The notes: generated by a model not told the origin, from the sequence alone. A stretch of 64,000 bases of DNA from an uncultured Bacteroidales bacterium (GCA_934695325.1 CAKUVD010000008.1:62001-126000); one strand, 5' to 3'. Positions 18,454-27,160 are shown, numbered from the stretch's first letter. Translations and numbers: made by a program.

Positions 18454-19377
18454 CTATCTTATATATACGCTGTCGTTCTCTATACGGTATCTCATTCCCG
18501 GCACAAGCTTGCAGATGGCTCCGAGCATCTGGTCCAGAGTCTCTCCGTGGACGAACTTGGCTGTCAATATCATATCGTCATACTTGCCGGACGTTATATA
18601 TGTATTGATTCCGTATTTCCTCTCTATTGCTCTGGCTATGTTATGGATGTTCTCTGAGCGGAAACACATATCTCCGCGCTCCCAGGCGGTATCCTCGGCC
18701 GAGTTCACGTGTGCCACGGCGGCCTCTCCTGTGCGCCTGTCGTATGACAGTCTCTCGTCAGGGATCAGCGCCATACATTTTCCGTCTTTTTTCAATGTCG
18801 CCGATATGCTTCCTTCGCACAATGTCGCCGATGTCCTTTCGGACTCCGGGTAGGCATTGACATTGAAAACGGTGCCGTGCACCTGGATGTCGATATCTGA
18901 TGTACTGACAATGAACGGCTTGTCCGCATCGTGCGTTACATCGAATATGGCCTCTCCGGACAGGAATACCGATCTCTTGGATGTCCGGAACTCTTCAGGA
19001 TAGATGATGACGGAGCCGGCGTTCAGCATCACCTTGGATCCATCCGGGAGAATGACCTCACGCATTTCTCCGTTGTGGGTGGATATCTCGCACATCTGAG
19101 GCGCTTCGGAGAACATAGGAGCCGTCTTGCCGGAAAGATGCCCATTCACTTTCAGCGTAGCCCACGGGACGACCACCATCATCGCTGCCGCGGCTGCGAA
19201 GGTCAATGCCACTTTGCGTATCTTGTGTCTTTTTCTTGTACAAGAGACGTCATAGCGTGCCCTTTCCATCGTATCGGCTGCTACCATTACCTTAGTGAAG
19301 GCCCTGTCAAGGTCTGTTTTCGGAAGTATGTCATCGAAGTGGCTTTCCCACTCCCTGCGGATGTCCTTATCTGTCAT
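18454..19377 (-). CDS. FecR family anti-sigma factor (locus 1)
   Basis: A 307-residue FecR-type regulator. I choose ATG 19377 (MTDKDIRREW); an in-frame ATG at 19413 would add an unlikely 12-residue leader. The cytoplasmic N-terminus binds the sigma factor. One membrane helix lies near residues 54-76 (ALTFAAAAAMMVVVPWATL), followed by the FecR periplasmic domain (LPDGSKVMLNAGSVIIYPEEF). The C-terminal STN-contact domain ends YRIENDSVYIR. It is divergent from its presumed ECF sigma gene at 19527, with 149 bases between, and precedes the STN-bearing susC. The usual order in this phylum has sigma and fecR in one direction, so this arrangement is a variant. Confidence 0.9.
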   Translation of the reverse strand: MTDKDIRREWESHFDDILPKTDLDRAFTKVMVAADTMERARYDVSCTRKRHKIRKVALTFAAAAAMMVVVPWATLKVNGHLSGKTAPMFSEAPQMCEISTHNGEMREVILPDGSKVMLNAGSVIIYPEEFRTSKRSVFLSGEAIFDVTHDADKPFIVSTSDIDIQVHGTVFNVNAYPESERTSATLCEGSISATLKKDGKCMALIPDERLSYDRRTGEAAVAHVNSAEDTAWERGDMCFRSENIHNIARAIERKYGINTYITSGKYDDMILTAKFVHGETLDQMLGAICKLVPGMRYRIENDSVYIR

Positions 19378-19510
19378 AATTATGTGTCTTGTCCTGCGGA
19401 ATCCCGTGTTCATGCCCTGCCTGCTTTATGGAGCGATGCTCATTTTCGGAGATTCCACGCATAAGACAACAAAAACGCTCCGTGCACCCAAAGATTTTTT
19501 GAAAATGTTT

Positions 19511-19518
19511 TATATTTG
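19511..19518 (+). promoter_or_regulatory. TAnnTTTG -7 box before ECF sigma gene
   Basis: TATATTTG matches the Bacteroidetes housekeeping -7 consensus TAnnTTTG. It lies only 8 bases before ATG 19527, so the transcript would be nearly leaderless, or translation starts at a later Met such as MERTAEG. I see no convincing -33 TTG at the right spacing. Confidence 0.45.
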
Positions 19519-19526
19519 TGCTCTGT

Positions 19527-20084
19527 ATGCTTACGGAAACTCAGGAAAAATTGCTTATGGAACGCACTGCGGAAGGCGACAGAAGTGCGTTCAGGGAAAT
19601 TTTTGACTGCTATTATCCTGTAGTTTTTGGATTTATGAGGAGTCTTCTGCCCTCGCAGGAGGATGCCTGTGATGTGGCGCAGGAAGTCTTCATAAAACTC
19701 TGGCTTATGCGGGCGGCGCTTCCGGACATTATCTCGCTCCGTTTCTACCTGTACCGGATGAGCCTTAACCTGACAATCAATTTCATAAAGAAGAACCGGT
19801 GCGTCGCCGGCTCTCCTCTGGCTGACATACCGTATGACCAGATGGTGGAGGAAGGCATTGATATGAAGGAAAAGGAGGCATTTATCGCCTCGGTGGTCGG
19901 CAGAATGCCTGAGCAGAGGCGTAAGGTATTTATAATGAGTCGTCTGGAACATCGCTCCAACGATGAGATAGCATCCATTCTGAATATCAAGAAAAAGACG
20001 GTGGAAAATCACCTCAACCTTGCCTTGAAAGAATTGCGGACGGCTCTTCCTGCATCGCTTTTCCTGTTCATCACATTTTTCTGA
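19527..20084 (+). CDS. ECF (FecI-like) RNA polymerase sigma factor (locus 1)
   Basis: A 185-residue sigma-70 family factor. Region 2 is at about residues 22-85 (DRSAFREIFDCYYPVVFGFMRSL, DVAQEVFIKLW) and region 4 at about 125-175 (MPEQRRKVFIMSRLEHRSNDEIASIL, KKTVENHLNLALKELR). A hydrophobic tail LFLFITFF follows, common in this phylum. It would direct polymerase to the susC/fecR promoter when released by FecR. ATG 19527 is preferred over the GTG at 19518, which lies in the -7 box. It is unusual in two ways: it is divergent from fecR, and it is followed after a single base by a nitroreductase-like gene, implying cotranscription. Confidence 0.92.
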   Translation: MLTETQEKLLMERTAEGDRSAFREIFDCYYPVVFGFMRSLLPSQEDACDVAQEVFIKLWLMRAALPDIISLRFYLYRMSLNLTINFIKKNRCVAGSPLADIPYDQMVEEGIDMKEKEAFIASVVGRMPEQRRKVFIMSRLEHRSNDEIASILNIKKKTVENHLNLALKELRTALPASLFLFITFF

Positions 20085-20085
20085 T

Positions 20086-20970
20086 ATGGCAGATAATTAC
20101 TTGGAAAGAAGATACGAAGAGGTGTTCGGCCAGGGTGCAGCGAGAAAGTCTGCACCGCGTCACGGCACTCCGTCACTGAATACGCTCCTGGTGCGAAACC
20201 GCACTGTGCGTCGCTTCCGTCAGGACTTCACCGTCACCGCAGACCAGCTCTCGGCCATTGTCGGGGTCAATGCAAAGGTTGCGTCGGCGTTCAACCGCCA
20301 GGCTCTCCGCTTCCGCATTGTCGCCGAGGTCAATGCAGATGTCCACGTGTCTGCTGGTTCGGGTTCTGTCAGGGAAGCCGCCGGTGATTCCTGTGTGGAC
20401 GTCTTGCGCGGAATTCTTTTCCGTGAGCAGATGCGCCCGGAATCGGCACGTGCATTCATTATTGTGTACACCACTGTGCCTGAGGACAGGCTCATAGACA
20501 TTGACCTTGGTATCTCTCTACAGAGTATGGCGCTGAAGGCGACTGAACTTGGCCTTAACTGCTTGATAAAGGGTAATATAGACAAGGAAAAGCTACGTGT
20601 TATGTTTTCCGCGGGCGGCGATGCTCACGGGGCTGATGCCGTGCCGGATGATTCTGCCGCAGGGTATGGTGTGACGTCAGCTGGCTCAGAAGGTGCACCC
20701 AAGTCGTCTGCCACATCTGAAGTGGTTCATCCATATCTGGATCCACTTGCGGTCCTCTGCATAGGCAAGGCTGCGGAGAGCGTCTTCTTGAAGCCGGTGT
20801 CCGCTTCCACGGAGGCTGGATTAGATTCGGCGTCAGTGGCTGAATCTGGCTCGAAGCAGGAGATGGAACCACATGCAGGGCCGGGAAACCTCTCTCCGGA
20901 CCTGACCCCATACACGAAAGACGGGGTGCATTACGTCCCGAAGCTGCAGCCGGAGGACCTTATTCTTTAG
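20086..20970 (+). CDS. Nitroreductase-like protein with low-complexity insertions
   Basis: A 294-residue protein with nitroreductase-fold signatures. The N-terminal SLNTLLVRNRTVRRFRQD provides the FMN-phosphate-binding Arg. It also has NRQALRFRIV and the C-terminal-half helix DIDLGISLQSMALKATELGLNCLIKGNID. The family binds FMN and reduces nitro compounds, quinones or flavins with NAD(P)H. Three stretches rich in Ala, Ser, Gly and Glu are out of character for the family: about residues 90-105, a longer one at 178-215, and one near 240-270. They make the protein some 80-100 residues longer than usual. It starts one base after the sigma-factor stop, so it is probably coexpressed with it; the link is unexplained. 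Loss of enzymatic activity is possible. Confidence 0.75.
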   Translation: MADNYLERRYEEVFGQGAARKSAPRHGTPSLNTLLVRNRTVRRFRQDFTVTADQLSAIVGVNAKVASAFNRQALRFRIVAEVNADVHVSAGSGSVREAAGDSCVDVLRGILFREQMRPESARAFIIVYTTVPEDRLIDIDLGISLQSMALKATELGLNCLIKGNIDKEKLRVMFSAGGDAHGADAVPDDSAAGYGVTSAGSEGAPKSSATSEVVHPYLDPLAVLCIGKAAESVFLKPVSASTEAGLDSASVAESGSKQEMEPHAGPGNLSPDLTPYTKDGVHYVPKLQPEDLIL

Positions 20971-21169
20971 CTGGAATCAGGTGCGCCAATGCCACGAGTT
21001 CATAAGGCCGGTTTTCAAAGTCGTAAGCCACGCTATGAAACGTATGGCGCTGAGTGTTAAGATGATACCTCTTGACAATGTGGCGTGGCCAAGAGAAATT
21101 ACTTACTGAGGCCACGATGATACGCACTGTAGATATCTACATGGCATTTCATCGTGGACTGCGAAATTT
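20971..21169. terminator. Intergenic region with nested inverted repeat between convergent genes
   Basis: About 200 bases separate the convergent nitroreductase and phosphatase genes. CCACGATGA at 21112-21120 pairs with TCATCGTGG at 21149-21157, and the perfect palindrome GTAGATATCTAC lies inside at 21129-21140. The run of T that follows (GAAATTTTT near 21165) fits a terminator for the rightward transcript. The rest of the gap shows nothing I can interpret. Confidence 0.5.
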
Positions 21170-22540
21170 TTAAGGATTACTGATTTCTGCGATCAGCTTT
21201 CCGTAGTATGCCTTGAACTCGCGCCACGAATAGAATGACGGAGCGGCCTCGGAAAGCGGCAGCGACGCCTCGGAACCATTGTAAAGCACCTTGACCAGGA
21301 TTTCCGGCGACTTCCTGCTGCGGTAGAATATGAACTGGATGTTCGATGCCATAGGAATCTGGTCGCTGCGCCAATAGTTTTTCACCTCGTAAGGGTCTGT
21401 GACCACCGCTCCGAAGTTGTTCAGGCGCATAAATGCCGCCATCGGCAGCACAGCCGTATCGTGAGTGAACCGCAGGTCCAGCTGCACCTTGCCGGACGAG
21501 ATGTTCTCATCTGCATTGTCCATTATGTCCTTGAGTATCGCGGCGTTGTTGGTCACGCTGCGGTGGTCGGCTCCCGGGGCGAATCCCCAGAATGCGTATC
21601 CGTTATAATTCCTCAGCTCCCAGAGCTTGAACAGTTCCTCTGCCGTGAAGATGTCATCGAATTTGTCTCCGGCGGCATCATCTCCGAGGCACTGGATGTC
21701 CATTATTATGCTCCTCATATCGGATTCGAAATTCCACATCCCGTAGGCGGAATCCACGAAGCCGGTGTCATTGAAGAACCTGGAGCAGAAACCCTCCGGG
21801 TCGGTGAGAGCGGCCTGCATTGACGCAGCCGTCTCTGCTATCTCCTTGGTCCTGGGCACTTTCACCTGGAATGGATTCTTGGAGCCGTTCGGCTCGAGTA
21901 CGGGCAGGAACTTGCGTCCTGCGTCCACCGTGTAGCTGAAGTCCTTGTCCAGCACCCGTATCTCGTCCATGAAGCAATGCATTGTCATAAGCACACGCGG
22001 TACTGGGGTGGAGAGGACGGTCGCCTCGGTGTGGCCCTTGAACACCTCGGGGAAATCATTGAACATTATCCTGGCGATTCGGTGGAGCTGCTCCTGGCCC
22101 TTGACGGTGAGGTCGCCTCCGCGGAACGCCACGTGCGGATAGAATGTCTCGTATCTGCGGTAGAGATCCTCTCCGGCCGCAGTCAGCTTGCCGTCCCTGT
22201 GTGCATCCACGAGCACCTTCCGTACGCTCTCATATATGTCGTCTTTTATGGCGAACCTGGCTCCGTGCCTTCCTGTATAGCTGATATAGAACGGCTTATA
22301 GCCTTTTGGCGCCGGTGTCATCACCACATCGTCGAAAGGATACATATTGTATTCCGCCCCGGTGCGGTACATATCCTTCATCATGTCCGCCTCGGTGTCG
22401 TACCGCACGACCGCGTCCCTTACTCCGTACCGAGCCTCGATTTCCGCCCGTCTTTCCAGCGAGGTCTGTGCCGATGCGGATATTGTCAATGCCATTGCGG
22501 CCATCGCCGTGAAGTAGTGCCGTATCATTTCTGTATTCAT
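21170..22540 (-). CDS. Histidine acid phosphatase, MINPP-like
   Basis: A 456-residue secreted protein. A signal peptide (ALTISASAQ) is followed by the branch-2 histidine phosphatase catalytic motif YTGRHGARF near residue 89. The distal acid motif is LRFTHDTAVLPM (HD) about 290 residues later. The phospho-histidine forms on the RHG His. Bacteroides homologues of multiple inositol polyphosphate phosphatase degrade phytate and other phosphomonoesters. It is a single-gene unit on the minus strand, with a palindromic ~75-bp repeat (22590-22664) in its 5' region. It neighbours a 5'-nucleotidase-like gene, suggesting a role in phosphate or nucleotide scavenging. Confidence 0.85.
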   Translation of the reverse strand: MNTEMIRHYFTAMAAMALTISASAQTSLERRAEIEARYGVRDAVVRYDTEADMMKDMYRTGAEYNMYPFDDVVMTPAPKGYKPFYISYTGRHGARFAIKDDIYESVRKVLVDAHRDGKLTAAGEDLYRRYETFYPHVAFRGGDLTVKGQEQLHRIARIMFNDFPEVFKGHTEATVLSTPVPRVLMTMHCFMDEIRVLDKDFSYTVDAGRKFLPVLEPNGSKNPFQVKVPRTKEIAETAASMQAALTDPEGFCSRFFNDTGFVDSAYGMWNFESDMRSIIMDIQCLGDDAAGDKFDDIFTAEELFKLWELRNYNGYAFWGFAPGADHRSVTNNAAILKDIMDNADENISSGKVQLDLRFTHDTAVLPMAAFMRLNNFGAVVTDPYEVKNYWRSDQIPMASNIQFIFYRSRKSPEILVKVLYNGSEASLPLSEAAPSFYSWREFKAYYGKLIAEISNP

Positions 22541-22589
22541 CTTTAATGGTTATCTGCAGATTTCCATATCCTCCGATAAGTTGCGTTAG

Positions 22590-22664
22590 TTGATTATCAA
22601 TCGGTTACGGATTTCAAAGTCCGTACTTTCGCACTTTGGGATTTGCAACTCGTTGGTAATCAAG
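22590..22664. repeat. ~75-bp palindromic interspersed repeat, copy A
   Basis: The left end TTGATTATCAAT (22590-22601) is mirrored by TTGGTAATCAAG (22653-22664). Inside, GGATTTCAAAGT faces ACTTTGGGATTTG to form a hairpin. Copies B (24454-24530) and C (45374-45449) have the same layout and length. It lies 50-124 bases before the phosphatase start codon on the minus strand. This looks like a REP-type element or a structured 5' leader. Confidence 0.7.
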
Positions 22665-22677
22665 GGTAGTCTCGTGA

Positions 22678-24438
22678 CTACCGCTCCTCAAAGGTACGAA
22701 AATTTCCGTAAAGCATCTCCACGTCGCTGCGGATACCATCGGCGGCGGACTCCGGAATGAACTTCCATGAGCCTACGACCTTCGGGTCGCCTGTCACGGC
22801 AGGGTCAATGCAGCCGTTCCTCTTCAGGTATTCGTATAGTATCGTCCTGAACTCCGGTCCGCGGTATATGATTCTGTCCTCCACAGCCTCTGCCGAATCA
22901 AGGCCGGCCGCTTTGAGCAATCCGCCGGACCCCACTGCCCTATAAGTCGTTATGCCTACTGAATACTGCTTGTCCAGCGAGAACTCGCTTCCGTCAGCCA
23001 TACCTGAGATGCTTACCCTGGAGCCATAAGGCTCCGTCACGTCCACCGTGTAGCAGATGCCTGCCGCCGAATCGAAATTCGCCGGACTCTTCGCCAGCTT
23101 CCATACCATATTTCCGGTGCCCCAGTCCTTGCTCTCCTTCATCTTCAGCACGTGTCCGTTTTCAGGGGCTATCCATAGGTCGTAGCTTGCTTCAAGATAT
23201 TTCCTTACCTCCTCTCCTGTCATCCGTAGCACCACTAGCTTGTTCTCATAAGGATAGACACCATTGATATCGTTGAATGTCACGTCCCCGGCCTCGACCA
23301 TACCGTCGATGAGGAGAGTCGCACCAAGCGAGATGTCCACTGGATAGGTCCAGGTCAATGCCAGTGTATGCAGGAAGTTCATATAGTCGCATTGTCCCCA
23401 ATAGAACTCTCTGGAAATCATCGGCTTTACGATAGCGCCGACCTTGGAGGAAGCGAAAGCCTTGACGGCATTGAACTCGGGCGTGAACTTTTCCTCCATT
23501 GCCTTGTCTATGTCTGTTGCGCTGAGGCTTACTGTCTTTGCAGTGAGGCAGCGGGAGATTACCTTTCCTCCTTTCACGACAAGCTTTATGTCGCCGACTC
23601 CTGCGGTCTGCCCTCCGCGTCCGCTTTGCATCAGGACGATGCTGTCCGCGTTCATGACCTTGCTTCCATGGTCGTGTGCGGCGACTACGAAGTCCACACC
23701 ACGCAAATTCTTATAAAGATCAATGCCCTGTTTCTCCGGATTGTCTCCCTCGCCTTTGCCGGCGGCTGTGTGGGCGACGACTATCACGACCTGCGGCTTC
23801 TCCGTTTTGCGCACATCATCCACATCCTGCTGGACAAGCGGTATCAGAGACTTGAATTCGATACCGCTGTATGCGCTCTTGTCCATAAGCCGGGCGTTGT
23901 CGGCATTCGTGTATCCGAGAATCGCTACTTTCACCCCATTCTTTTTCACGATGCTTGCTGAATGGAAATATGATTTACCTGTGGACTTGTCGATTGCATT
24001 TCCTGCCAGGAAAGGAATCCCTGCCTTGCGGAACCCTTCTGCCGCACGGTCATACACCCCGTGCCCTGCCTCGAAGTCGCTGTGCCCTGCCACCACGGCA
24101 TCGTATTTCATATATGCCGCGAGGCGCGGGTAGAGGTATGGAGATACTGTATCCGCATAATCATAGTAGAACGCTGCTGTATTTCCGAGGAAATTATCCC
24201 CGGCATCTATCAGGATGACATTGTCCTCGCCCTTTTCGGCCCGGATGTCATTCACAAGCTTGCTTTGAGACATCATAGAGCCGCGGGCATTGCCTCCATC
24301 CGTCAATGGCCTTGAGAACCAGCGTCCGTGTCCGTCTCCGGTGGAGACAAGGGTTAGATTATATTCACCGTCCTTCAGTGCGGAGCAGGAGGCCAGGGTC
24401 AATGCGGCAGCCGCCGCCAGCAGGGTCTGTATCTTCAT
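22678..24438 (-). CDS. 5'-nucleotidase/UshA-type metallophosphatase lipoprotein
   Basis: A 586-residue lipoprotein (signal ending LASC). The N-terminal calcineurin-like metallophosphoesterase domain has STGDGHGRW (D-x-H), DAGDNF, VVAHTA and AAHDHG, covering most of the dinuclear metal ligands. The C-terminal half is the 5'-nucleotidase substrate domain (NDINGVYPYENKLVVLRMTGEEVRKYLE). The family hydrolyses nucleotides or related phosphate esters in the periplasm or at the surface. Where the family has GNH(D/E), this protein reads AGHSDFEAG near residue 118, so the Asn-His pair is replaced by His-Ser. Activity may be altered. It is a single-gene unit with repeat copy B directly upstream. Confidence 0.85.
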   Translation of the reverse strand: MKIQTLLAAAAALTLASCSALKDGEYNLTLVSTGDGHGRWFSRPLTDGGNARGSMMSQSKLVNDIRAEKGEDNVILIDAGDNFLGNTAAFYYDYADTVSPYLYPRLAAYMKYDAVVAGHSDFEAGHGVYDRAAEGFRKAGIPFLAGNAIDKSTGKSYFHSASIVKKNGVKVAILGYTNADNARLMDKSAYSGIEFKSLIPLVQQDVDDVRKTEKPQVVIVVAHTAAGKGEGDNPEKQGIDLYKNLRGVDFVVAAHDHGSKVMNADSIVLMQSGRGGQTAGVGDIKLVVKGGKVISRCLTAKTVSLSATDIDKAMEEKFTPEFNAVKAFASSKVGAIVKPMISREFYWGQCDYMNFLHTLALTWTYPVDISLGATLLIDGMVEAGDVTFNDINGVYPYENKLVVLRMTGEEVRKYLEASYDLWIAPENGHVLKMKESKDWGTGNMVWKLAKSPANFDSAAGICYTVDVTEPYGSRVSISGMADGSEFSLDKQYSVGITTYRAVGSGGLLKAAGLDSAEAVEDRIIYRGPEFRTILYEYLKRNGCIDPAVTGDPKVVGSWKFIPESAADGIRSDVEMLYGNFRTFEER

Positions 24439-24453
24439 TGTGATGTGTTTTTG

Positions 24454-24530
24454 TCGATTATTAATGAATTACAAATCTCAAAGGTCGAAGTTTCACCCTT
24501 TGGGATTTGTAATTTGTTGATATTCATTAG
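24454..24530. repeat. ~75-bp palindromic interspersed repeat, copy B
   Basis: The ends TCGATTATTAATGA and TTGATATTCATTAG enclose a strong hairpin, ACAAATCTCAAAGG facing CCTTTGGGATTTGT. The arrangement is as in copies A and C. It begins 16 bases before the start codon of the 5'-nucleotidase gene (minus strand), so it would lie in its leader or promoter. Confidence 0.7.
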
Positions 24531-24545
24531 CGCGAGTTCAAAGTG

Positions 24546-27128
24546 CTACTGCTCCAGGGCTGCGCGGCAGCGTGCGTACAGAAGATCGTAGTGAGCTCGG
24601 TCTTCAGATGGCGCGGAGTTCCTTCGTGCGGCAGCAAGAGACTTTATCTTGTTCAGGAATGAAATTCTGTAGCTGTTCACTTCATTTATGGCGTCGATGC
24701 TGACGGCTGCCTGGTATGGCTTCTTTCCTTCACCGAGGCTGTCACAGCAGTCATCCCAACCGCACCACAGTTCATCTTCACCAAACGCCTCGTCGTCGGC
24801 ACAATCCTCCTCTGCGAGGGATTTCGTCAGCATTGACTTTACCTCCTTGCCGGCGTAGGTCAGGATCTCCCTCTGGAGGGTCTTGTCCTGGCTGGTCAGC
24901 TTGCGCGACGGTGCGAACAGCAGGGTGTAGAGGTCATCGAAGTACTCCTTTATGGTGTAGGCCTTGCCTGGCTCCGCTACTGATGACGAAAGCACGACAT
25001 TGGCAGGGATGGTTGATGCGAGCTCCTTGGCCACGACTGCGCAGATGCGGTTCGAGGCAGGGACTGCGAGCGGGAAGTTGGATGTCACAGTCCTGTCATC
25101 AAGCCAGGATGAGTTGTGCAGTTCGCCAAGGACCCATTTGAGGGACGCTTTCTGCCTGTCTTTCGGTACAGAGATGGCCGGCTTGAGCGAAGAGCCCTCC
25201 TTTACGTTGTACAGATAGATTCCTCCGACCTGCGCAAGGACGTGCCCCAGGTATCTGTTATACTGTGATATGAGCTGCCCGTAGAGATCTTTGCGGTGCG
25301 AGAAGTCGAGGTCGTCAGCGCTTAGCCATCCGTTCATCTTAGGAAGGATGTACTTCAGGTTGCTTACTCCGTATGTGCTGGCTTTCACCGGGTCGTCTCC
25401 CAGGTCCTCGGTACGTGCGCTAGGATCGTATGCGCCATAGGAGAGCGAACCTGAAATCTGCTGCGCCCCGTATCTGTACATAGGGTCATCGCCTTTCTCG
25501 TCAATGATCTTTGAAGCTGTCCTGTATTCGTCCCAGATGTCCTTGGCTCCGATGACAGGGGTGTAGAGCCACTTTATGGCATAGATGTCATAGACTCCGA
25601 GGGCAGGCGGGACGAGCTTGACTCCCTTGTCGCCCGGCTGAGCCACGTAGTTGAACCTTGCATAGTCCATAATGGACGGAGTGGTGCCGTACTGTGCCGT
25701 GAACGCAGGATCGCGCAGTGACTCGACAGGATAGGCTGAAGATGCGCCCATATTATGCATAAGTCCCAGAGTGTGACCGATTTCGTGCGAGATGACATAT
25801 ACCAGCGACTCGTCTATGATGTCCTCCGGCATCTTCACGGTGCGTACCTTCTCGTCCACCTGTGATGTCTGGACGAAGCGCCAGTTGTTTATAAGCTTTA
25901 TTACATCATTATAGACAAGTACTGATGCATTCAGAATCTCTCCGGTCACAGGGTCTGTCCAGCTTGGGCCTCTGGCATTCATAGTAGCGTCAGGAACATA
26001 TCTGAGGCAGGAGTATTTGAGGTTGTCCGGGTCGAATTCCGGGTCCTCATCCGCAGTAGGGAAGTCGCGCACCTGCATCACATCCTTGAGCCCGATGGCC
26101 TCGAATGCGGCATTCCAAGCGAGCACACCCTTTCGGATAGGCTCTTTCCAGTTTTCAGGAAAGGAATTGTCAATGTACCACACAATCGGGTTCTTGACAG
26201 TGACAGGCTTCCCGGCCAGCCAAGCGGTCGTGTCCGAGAGCTCCAGCCTCCAGCGGGAGGCGAGGAGATATCCCTTGAATCCGTCCTGTGCCGAGGAAAT
26301 GTCATATTTCAGGCTGCCCTCTCCCGGCCCTACAGGGAATATCCCGATGCGTGAATCCTGGATGCGGGCAGGCATTGGCCTTTGCGGGAGAAGGAGGAAT
26401 GACACTGTGTATTCCATAGTGCCGGAGCCGACCTTGCCGCGGATGCCGAGGAAAGTCTTGGTGAAATCAACATTGGTATAGACCTTCAGCGAGGCATTGT
26501 CCTCGAATGCCTTCATCTCGCCGAACCATGTGGTCTTGTCGTCGGCAGACTTCGCTATGGAGAAATCCTTGCTCTTGGGAGCGGCGGCATTGACCAGGGC
26601 TGTGACATCGAACAGAACCGAGGAACTGTCCTTGCTCTGCGCCTGGACGGCTATTCTCCTGACAATCTTCGGAATATAGTTCCTGTTCATCGCCTCTGTC
26701 ATTCCGGGATCAGAACTTGTCGCGTTTGTCCCGGGGATGCTGATGACGACAAGACTGTCCACCAGATCCACCTGGTAGTACGCCGGATTGCTGTACTTGT
26801 AGCCGATGTTCAGGTATGACGGGTTGCTGCCGGCGGTCACTGTCCCTCCGACGAGGATTCTCCGCCCCATATACTTCTTGGGCATCTCCATATAGATCTT
26901 GTCCTTGGAAGTGCGGTAGAGAGAGAATGCGCCGCCCTTTGCCGATGAGTTTACATCTTTCATCAATTTGTCGTAGGCTGACGGCTTCTTCTTGGGCGCT
27001 GCAGGCTTGGCCTCCGCCACAGGCTCTGCTTTCTTGGACTTTTTCTTGGCAGGTGCCGCCACAGTGCCGGCAGCAGGGATCAGCATAGCTGCGGCCAGTA
27101 ATGTCAGGATTATGTTTCTTCTTGTCAT
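24546..27128 (-). CDS. Zinc-dependent metalloprotease (DUF5117/DUF5118/DUF4953 type)
   Basis: About 860 residues. I prefer ATG 27128 (MTRRNIILTLLAAAML), which gives a clean signal peptide; ATG 27155 would add nine polar residues. A Lys/Ala-rich linker (about 25-55) is followed by the paired DUF5118/DUF5117-type N-terminal domains. The metzincin-like zinc site HEIGHTLGLMHN is near residue 450, with a downstream Met-turn-like SIMDYARFNYV. It is probably a surface or periplasmic peptidase. As the last gene of locus 2, behind SusC, SusD, DUF4843 and PKD-like genes, it probably supplies peptides for that transporter. A short acidic Cys-containing loop (EEDCADDEAFGEDELWCGWDD region) near the C-terminus is unusual. 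Confidence 0.88.
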   Translation of the reverse strand: MTRRNIILTLLAAAMLIPAAGTVAAPAKKKSKKAEPVAEAKPAAPKKKPSAYDKLMKDVNSSAKGGAFSLYRTSKDKIYMEMPKKYMGRRILVGGTVTAGSNPSYLNIGYKYSNPAYYQVDLVDSLVVISIPGTNATSSDPGMTEAMNRNYIPKIVRRIAVQAQSKDSSSVLFDVTALVNAAAPKSKDFSIAKSADDKTTWFGEMKAFEDNASLKVYTNVDFTKTFLGIRGKVGSGTMEYTVSFLLLPQRPMPARIQDSRIGIFPVGPGEGSLKYDISSAQDGFKGYLLASRWRLELSDTTAWLAGKPVTVKNPIVWYIDNSFPENWKEPIRKGVLAWNAAFEAIGLKDVMQVRDFPTADEDPEFDPDNLKYSCLRYVPDATMNARGPSWTDPVTGEILNASVLVYNDVIKLINNWRFVQTSQVDEKVRTVKMPEDIIDESLVYVISHEIGHTLGLMHNMGASSAYPVESLRDPAFTAQYGTTPSIMDYARFNYVAQPGDKGVKLVPPALGVYDIYAIKWLYTPVIGAKDIWDEYRTASKIIDEKGDDPMYRYGAQQISGSLSYGAYDPSARTEDLGDDPVKASTYGVSNLKYILPKMNGWLSADDLDFSHRKDLYGQLISQYNRYLGHVLAQVGGIYLYNVKEGSSLKPAISVPKDRQKASLKWVLGELHNSSWLDDRTVTSNFPLAVPASNRICAVVAKELASTIPANVVLSSSVAEPGKAYTIKEYFDDLYTLLFAPSRKLTSQDKTLQREILTYAGKEVKSMLTKSLAEEDCADDEAFGEDELWCGWDDCCDSLGEGKKPYQAAVSIDAINEVNSYRISFLNKIKSLAAARRNSAPSEDRAHYDLLYARCRAALEQ

Positions 27129-27160
27129 TATTGTTTTGTTTTTGCTTTCCGTCACCCGGG

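Noticed and set aside
20971..21169. tRNA or small RNA gene in the convergent gap
   Set aside because: The inverted repeats suggested structure, but no cloverleaf with T-loop and anticodon arms can be drawn; a terminator is simpler.
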